DNA of 64,000 nucleotides from contig DASUHA010000089.1 in the NCBI GenBank assembly GCA_036273735.1, forward strand, positions 1 to 64,000, in the 5' to 3' direction. Positions 59,881-64,000 of this stretch are shown one piece after another (position 1 is the first letter of the stretch; the number at the start of each line of letters is the position of its first letter). The translations under genes were made by a program, and so were the position numbers. The stretch is from 13-2-20CM-66-19 sp036273735. Its GTDB lineage: Bacteria > Pseudomonadota > Gammaproteobacteria > Steroidobacterales > Steroidobacteraceae. The notes beneath the pieces were generated by a model. The model had not been told where the DNA came from. It saw only the letters and a list, made by a program, of their open reading frames with translations, and ran no database searches.

Positions 59881-61593
59881 CTAGCGGGCCCTCGATCGGG
59901 CTGCCGCGAAAGCCTGTCCGGTTACCGCACCCGTCGATGCGCTGCCAACCAGCCGCGCATATTTCGCCAGCACCCCGGCCGTCGCGAAGGGCTTGCGCGG
60001 CTTCCACCTGGCACGCCGCCGACGCAGCTCCGAACCCGATATCTCCGCACGAATCTGCCGTCGCACCGCGTCGATAATGATCCGGTCACCGTTGCGCAGC
60101 AACCCGATCGGCCCTCCTACCGCCGCTTCCGGTGCGATATGTCCAACCACGAACCCGTGGCTGCCGCCGGAGAAGCGCCCGTCCGTGATGAGCGCGACCT
60201 TGTCTGCCAGGCCGCGCCCGACGATGGCCCCCGTGGGACTGAGCATCTCGCGCATGCCGGGACCGCCGACAGGACCCTCGTTGCGAATGACGACAACATC
60301 GCCCGCCCGCACACGCCCGGAGAGGATGGCTGCGGTCGCCTGCTCCTCCCCGTCGAACACCCGGGCGGTGCCCTCGAAGGCCTCGCCCTCCTTGCCGGTG
60401 ATCTTGGCGACCGCTCCCTCGGGAGCTACGTTGCCGTAGAGAACGACGAGGTGGCTGTCCTTCCTGAGCGGTTGTGACAGCGGGCGCACAATGTCCTGTC
60501 CAGCAATATACGTACCTGTTTCCGCAAGGTTTTCTGCCACGGTACGCCCCGTCACCGTGAGGCATTCACCGTGCAGCAGGCCCCCCTCGAGCAGCATTTT
60601 CATGAGCGGCTGGATGCCGCCGATGGCGACGAGCTCCGACATCAGGTACCGCCCGCTCGGCTTCAGGTCGGCGAGCACCGGGACTCTCCTGCCTATTCGA
60701 GTGAAATCATCGAGTCGAAGTTTCACCTTCGCCTCGTGGGCAATGGCCAGAAGATGGAGCACTGCATTGGTCGAGCCGCCGAGGGCGATCACCACGGTGA
60801 TCGCATTCTCGAAGGCCTTGCGGCTGAGGATGTCGCGCGGACGGATACCCTGCCGCACCAGGGAGACGACCGCTTCGCCTGCCCTTCGGCAGTCGCCGCG
60901 CTTCTCGGGGCCGACCGCGTCCTGGGCGGAGCTGCCCGGCAGCGAGAGGCCGAGCGCCTCGATGGCCGAGGCCATGGTGTTGGCGGTATACATGCCACCG
61001 CAGCTTCCGGGCCCCGGAATGGCGGTTCGCTCCACCTCGGCGAGCTGCTCGTCGGTGATCCTGCCCGCGGCCCGCGCGCCGACCGCCTCGAAAACCGCGA
61101 CGATGTCGCGACGTGCGATCCCGGGTCGGATGGTGCCGCCATAAACGAATACCGCCGGCCGGTTGAGTCGCGCCATCGCCATGGCGCATCCGGGCATATT
61201 TTTGTCGCAGCCGCCGATTGCGGCGAAGCCGTCGAACCCCTCGGCGCCAACGACCGTCTCGATCGAGTCCGCGATCACCTCCCGCGAGACCAGTGAGTAG
61301 CGCATGCCCGGAGAGCCCATGGCGATGCCGTCGGAAACCGTGATGGTGTTGAAGAGCACGCCCTTGCCGCCGGCCGCATCGGCGCCCGCGACCGCCTCGC
61401 GGGCCAGCTCGCCGATATGCATGTTGCAGGGTGTTACATTGGCCCACGTCGAGGCGATGCCGATCTGCGGCTTGGCGAAATCCTCGTCCTTGAAGCCGAC
61501 GGCCCTCAGCATGGAGCGCGAAGGCGTCTGCTTGATACCGTCGACCACCAGCCGCGAATGCTCGCGCGGATCAATCCCACGGGTTTTCGCCAT
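59881..61593 (-). CDS. ilvD: Dihydroxy-acid dehydratase
   Basis: ATG 61593 gives 570 residues; an ATG at 61611 adds six more. It is a full IlvD/EDD: GIASTWANVTPCNMHIGELA (Fe-S Cys), GCDKNMPGCAMAMARL (second Cys), GPGSCGGMYTANTMASAIEA (third Cys) and DGRFSGGSHGFVVGHIAPEA. It makes 2-oxoacids for Val, Leu and Ile from dihydroxyacids. It lies on the minus strand, 22 nt after an aminopeptidase gene and close to ilvC, the previous enzyme in the pathway. Confidence 0.95.
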   Translation of the reverse strand: MAKTRGIDPREHSRLVVDGIKQTPSRSMLRAVGFKDEDFAKPQIGIASTWANVTPCNMHIGELAREAVAGADAAGGKGVLFNTITVSDGIAMGSPGMRYSLVSREVIADSIETVVGAEGFDGFAAIGGCDKNMPGCAMAMARLNRPAVFVYGGTIRPGIARRDIVAVFEAVGARAAGRITDEQLAEVERTAIPGPGSCGGMYTANTMASAIEALGLSLPGSSAQDAVGPEKRGDCRRAGEAVVSLVRQGIRPRDILSRKAFENAITVVIALGGSTNAVLHLLAIAHEAKVKLRLDDFTRIGRRVPVLADLKPSGRYLMSELVAIGGIQPLMKMLLEGGLLHGECLTVTGRTVAENLAETGTYIAGQDIVRPLSQPLRKDSHLVVLYGNVAPEGAVAKITGKEGEAFEGTARVFDGEEQATAAILSGRVRAGDVVVIRNEGPVGGPGMREMLSPTGAIVGRGLADKVALITDGRFSGGSHGFVVGHIAPEAAVGGPIGLLRNGDRIIIDAVRRQIRAEISGSELRRRRARWKPRKPFATAGVLAKYARLVGSASTGAVTGQAFAAARSRAR

Positions 61594-61633
61594 CGCCCCT
61601 CGGACCGCCACTCAAAAGTGTGAGCCCTTTAGC

Positions 61634-63031
61634 TTAGCACTGGTAGCGCGACCGGATCAGCTCGAAGAGGCTGCGTACGCACTGCGCTTCCGCGCCCACG
61701 GGCCGCCCGGGACGCTCCTTGCCGTTCCACGCATAGAGGTCCAGATGCAGCCAGTGCGCCGTCTCGGTGACAAATCGTTTCAGAAATAGCGCAGCGATGA
61801 TCGAGCCGGCAAACGGTGTCGGGGCGACGTTGCCCAAATCCGCCACCTTGCTTGCGAGTTCCTCGTCATATCCCGGCCAGAGCGGCAGCGGCCAGACAGG
61901 GTCACTCTCCTTCTCGCCAATCCGGCGCAGCTCCTCCAGCAGCGTCTCGCTCGGGGAGTAGGCCGCGGGCAGCTCAGGCCCGAGCGCGGTGCGGGCGGCG
62001 CCGGTGAGCGTTGCCAGATCGATCAGCAGGTCGGGGCGCTCGGCATCGGCCTCGGCCAGCGCGTCGGCGAGGACGAGGCGCCCTTCGGCATCGGTATTCC
62101 CCACCTCGACCGTGAGCCCCTTGCGCGAGCGCAGCACGTCCCCGGGCCGGTAGGCGGCCCCGCCGATGCTGTTCTCGACGGCGGGGATCAGGACGCGAAG
62201 GTGCGCGGGGACCTGAAGCCGCATGATGAGGTCGGCGAGCCCGAGAGCACAGGCGGCGCCACCCATATCCTTCTTCATGAGGAGCATGCCGGCCGAGTTC
62301 TTGAGGTCGAGGCCTCCCGTGTCGAAACACACGCCCTTGCCGACCAGGGTCACGCGCGGCGCATCGCGCTCGCCCCAGCGCAGATCGATGAGCCGGGGCT
62401 CGCGGCAGCTCGCACCCCCTACGGCGCGCAGCATCGGATAGCCGGCGAGCTCGCCACCGGCGAGCACCTGACAGCGGGCGCCACGGCTCCTGGCCAGATC
62501 GAGTGCCGCCTCGGCGAGCTCTTCCGGCCCCAAGTCGTTGGCCGGGGTGTTGATGAGATCCCGCGCCAGCGCGGTAGCGGACGCCGCGGCGTCCGCATAT
62601 CCGACGTCGGCACCGCTCGGCGGCACCAGCACCGCCCTCGGCGCCTGTGGGCCGCCGAGCCGATAGCGGCTCATCCGATAGGCTCCGACGAGCCACCCGA
62701 GGAGAAAGCGTGTAGCGGCTTCGGATGCGAGCGGCGTGGCCAGATGCCACGACCGTGCCGGAAGCCTGTCGGAGAGCCCCGCGGCGTGCCAGAGAGTCAG
62801 GTCATCGGCGCACCTCAGTGTACCGAGCCCGACCACCGCACCGCCGATCTGCCCGCCGTGCGCAGGCAGGCTCAGGACGCGGTGCCGCTCCGCCTGAAAC
62901 GCGTGTGCCCTCACCCAAGCAACTGCCGCGGCTGGCTGGCTGGCGAGCCAGCCCGGCAGCTCGCTTTCGGTGACGAGCCAGAGCGGACGGCTATCCGCCG
63001 CCTCGGCGCTCAGCAACTTCTCTTGGGACAC
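61634..63031 (-). CDS. M17 leucyl aminopeptidase family protein
   Basis: A 465-residue product from GTG 63031 (an ATG at 63172 adds 47 residues that do not look conserved and would overlap the ilvC promoter). The M17 signature NTDAEGRLVLADAL is present, and so are the metal and catalytic Lys in VTLVGKGVCFDTGGLDLKNS and the MKKDMGGAACALG segment. It removes N-terminal residues, often Leu, from peptides. It is upstream of ilvD on the same strand and divergent from ilvC, all in branched-chain amino-acid metabolism. Confidence 0.88.
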   Translation of the reverse strand: MSQEKLLSAEAADSRPLWLVTESELPGWLASQPAAAVAWVRAHAFQAERHRVLSLPAHGGQIGGAVVGLGTLRCADDLTLWHAAGLSDRLPARSWHLATPLASEAATRFLLGWLVGAYRMSRYRLGGPQAPRAVLVPPSGADVGYADAAASATALARDLINTPANDLGPEELAEAALDLARSRGARCQVLAGGELAGYPMLRAVGGASCREPRLIDLRWGERDAPRVTLVGKGVCFDTGGLDLKNSAGMLLMKKDMGGAACALGLADLIMRLQVPAHLRVLIPAVENSIGGAAYRPGDVLRSRKGLTVEVGNTDAEGRLVLADALAEADAERPDLLIDLATLTGAARTALGPELPAAYSPSETLLEELRRIGEKESDPVWPLPLWPGYDEELASKVADLGNVAPTPFAGSIIAALFLKRFVTETAHWLHLDLYAWNGKERPGRPVGAEAQCVRSLFELIRSRYQC

Positions 63032-63090
63032 GAAAGGAGCATAGCGGACGTGAAGTGGCGTTGCTCGACCCCTCCTTGGGAGGTGAATCG

Positions 63091-63120
63091 TTGACAAAGC
63101 CGCGACGGATGTGCTCCTAT
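63091..63120 (+). promoter_or_regulatory. Candidate sigma-70 promoter of the ilvC leader
   Basis: A perfect TTGACA (63091-63096) is followed after 18 nt by TCCTAT (63115-63120), a weak -10. Transcription would start near 63127, giving a leader of about 280 nt before ilvC. The -10 is weak, so start-site mapping is needed. Confidence 0.6.
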
Positions 63121-63189
63121 CGGGCACATCATTCGCCCTTTGGCATTCAACCCAGGCACCGAGCCGTGGCACCCGAAGCAGAGATCGCC

Positions 63190-63300
63190 GTGAGCTGCGT
63201 AGCGTCGAGAACGCTGCGAGCGCTGCTGCTTCCCCTGCTGCTGCCTATTGGCAAGCTGCTCCTTGCGAGCAGCCGGTGCGGGAACCTCGCGCACGCCTGA
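63190..63300 (+). CDS. Leucine-rich ilvC leader peptide
   Basis: The minimal frame from GTG 63190 encodes 36 residues; GTG 63166 is an alternative start (44 residues). The peptide contains 11 Leu, nine of them in three runs (LLLP, LLLP, LLL), plus one Ile and one Val (GTA), in only about 36 residues. The runs are coded by CTG, CTC and CTT at 63223-63231, 63235-63243 and 63256-63264. It lies directly before an antiterminator arm and a terminator, upstream of ilvC. It is thus a leader peptide that senses charged leucyl-tRNA. No convincing ribosome binding site was seen, which leaves the start open. Confidence 0.75.
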   Translation: MSCVASRTLRALLLPLLLPIGKLLLASSRCGNLAHA

Positions 63301-63346
63301 GACACCCTCGGGCAGGGTGAGAGAAGACACCAAACCCCGCACCGGC
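63255..63346 (+). promoter_or_regulatory. ilvC attenuator: 1:2 hairpin and antiterminator pairing
   Basis: GCTGCTC (63255-63261) pairs with GAGCAGC (63267-63273), around a 5-nt loop, over the last Leu codon run. GCCGGTGCGGG (63272-63282) pairs perfectly with CCCGCACCGGC (63336-63346), and that second arm overlaps the left arm of the terminator. The two pairings are mutually exclusive with the terminator, as in classical attenuation. Confidence 0.85.
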
Positions 63347-63372
63347 TGACGCCGATGCGGGGTTTTCGTTTT
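63332..63372 (+). terminator. Intrinsic terminator before ilvC (attenuator terminator)
   Basis: AAACCCCGCA (63332-63341) pairs perfectly with TGCGGGGTTT (63356-63365); inside it, CGGC and GCCG (63343-63346, 63351-63354) add four pairs. A T-run follows (TTTTCGTTTTTG). It ends 38 nt before the ilvC ATG, so it can only act by stopping leader transcription. Confidence 0.92.
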
Positions 63373-63409
63373 TGTTGGCCGTATTTTTTGAATGTTGGGA
63401 GTGAGTGAG

Positions 63410-64000
63410 ATGAAGCTCTATTCGCAGAAAGACGTCGACAAGAAGGCCCTGCGTGGCGCGCGCATCGCGGTGCTCGGATATGGCAGCCAGGGCCGTGCGC
63501 ATGCGCTCAATCTGAAAGACAGCGGCTTCGATGTCGTCGTCGGAGTACGCAAGGCGGGCCCGGGTTGGAAGAAGGCCAGGAAGGACGGCCTGGAGGTCGC
63601 CGAGCCGGCAGCCGCCGCCCGCGGAGCGGACCTCATCGCGCTGCTCGTGCCCGACCTCGCGCAGAAGTCCCTCTACGAGAGCCTAGAGCCGGCGCTCAAA
63701 TCCCGCGCCACCCTGCTCTTCGCGCATGGTTTCAACATCCATTTCAAGCAGGTGAAGCCACGCAAGGATCTCGACGTCGTGCTGATCGCGCCGAAGGGCC
63801 CGGGCGATCTGGTGCGCCGGCAGTACCAACAGGGCCGCGGCGTGCCCTGTCTCATCGCAGTCGCCCAGGACGCTACGGGCAAGGCACACGCCAAGGCGCT
63901 GGCATACGCTCACGGCATCGGCGGTACCCGCGGCGGAGTGCTGGAGACGACGTTTGCCGAGGAGACCGAGACGGATCTCTTCGGGGAGCAGGCGGTGCTC
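63410..64000 (+). CDS. ilvC: Ketol-acid reductoisomerase, 5' part (runs off the right edge)
   Basis: ATG 63410 with a GGGAGTGAG ribosome binding site; 197 codons remain in frame to the window end. The N-terminal Rossmann motif is VLGYGSQGRAHALNLKDSGF (about 22-41), and LLFAHGFNIHF and IAPKGPGDLVRRQYQQGRGV follow as in IlvC. It converts acetolactate to dihydroxyisovalerate with NADPH. It is controlled by the Leu-sensing leader just upstream. ilvB/ilvN or leuA may follow beyond the edge. Confidence 0.95.
   Translation, partial: MKLYSQKDVDKKALRGARIAVLGYGSQGRAHALNLKDSGFDVVVGVRKAGPGWKKARKDGLEVAEPAAAARGADLIALLVPDLAQKSLYESLEPALKSRATLLFAHGFNIHFKQVKPRKDLDVVLIAPKGPGDLVRRQYQQGRGVPCLIAVAQDATGKAHAKALAYAHGIGGTRGGVLETTFAEETETDLFGEQAVL

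Overview
The window is a high-GC (roughly 65%) stretch of a Gram-negative chromosome, almost certainly gammaproteobacterial and probably close to the Xanthomonadales/Nevskiales (Steroidobacter-like) lineages. That placement is inference. It rests on the fabD-fabG-acpP-fabF-pabB-pabC-mltG-tmk-holB-pilZ gene order, a tonB-exbB-exbD-exbD operon of the Xanthomonas type, type II secretion and type IV pilus genes, and many TTG/GTG starts. No tRNA, rRNA, CRISPR array, insertion sequence or prophage was recognised.

Layout. 1-9.2 kb is accessory: the N-terminal part of a tricorn-like protease, a DUF2332 protein, an exported alpha/beta hydrolase, a secreted protein built from a duplicated domain, an XRE regulator next to a perfect 16-bp palindrome and a tiny possible second regulator, a DUF2846 lipoprotein, two coupled exported proteins and a remnant of a VOC (glyoxalase-like) gene. 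9.2-15.1 kb carries a LytTR/LytS two-component pair divergent from a TonB-dependent receptor, a DUF899 protein and an unusual SRAP (HMCES/YedK-like) protein. 15.4-22.2 kb is a type IV pilus minor-pilin operon (fimT-pilV-pilW-pilX-pilY1-pilE). 22.2-27.2 kb has a TIR-like (DUF1863/ThsB-family) protein, an EEP-fold phosphoesterase, a frameshifted fadJ-like gene, a cyclic-nucleotide-binding/rhodanese fusion and a PilZ protein.

27.2-35.9 kb (minus strand) is the fatty-acid and folate block: fabD, fabG, acpP, fabF, pabB, pabC, mltG, tmk, holB. Divergent from it, 36.1-42.1 kb encodes gspG-H-I-J-K-L-M-N, the pseudopilin and assembly-platform half of a type II secretion system. 42.1-53.1 kb (minus) is a run of an oligopeptide ABC importer (two permeases and a double ATPase, no binding protein), an AlaA-like aminotransferase and an AddAB-like helicase/nuclease pair. 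53.5-55.2 kb is etfB-etfA. 55.2-59.5 kb (minus) is a peroxiredoxin and the operon tonB-exbB-exbD-exbD-TPR protein. 59.9-64 kb is branched-chain amino-acid metabolism: ilvD, an M17 aminopeptidase and the 5' part of ilvC.

The most striking non-coding element is the ilvC leader (63091-63372). It holds a TTGACA promoter, a short reading frame with 11 leucine codons (three CTG/CTC/CTT triplets in a row, three times), a small hairpin over the last Leu run, an 11-bp antiterminator pairing and a textbook intrinsic terminator. Together these are a complete leucine-sensing transcription attenuator. Other points worth checking are a ~34-nt deletion/frameshift in fadJ, Ser-Asp and Ser-Asp-Thr repeat tracts in two adjacent secretion pseudopilins, the SRAP protein that keeps Cys2 but lacks the usual catalytic partners, and cysteine-rich repeats inserted in a lectin-like PilY1 domain.
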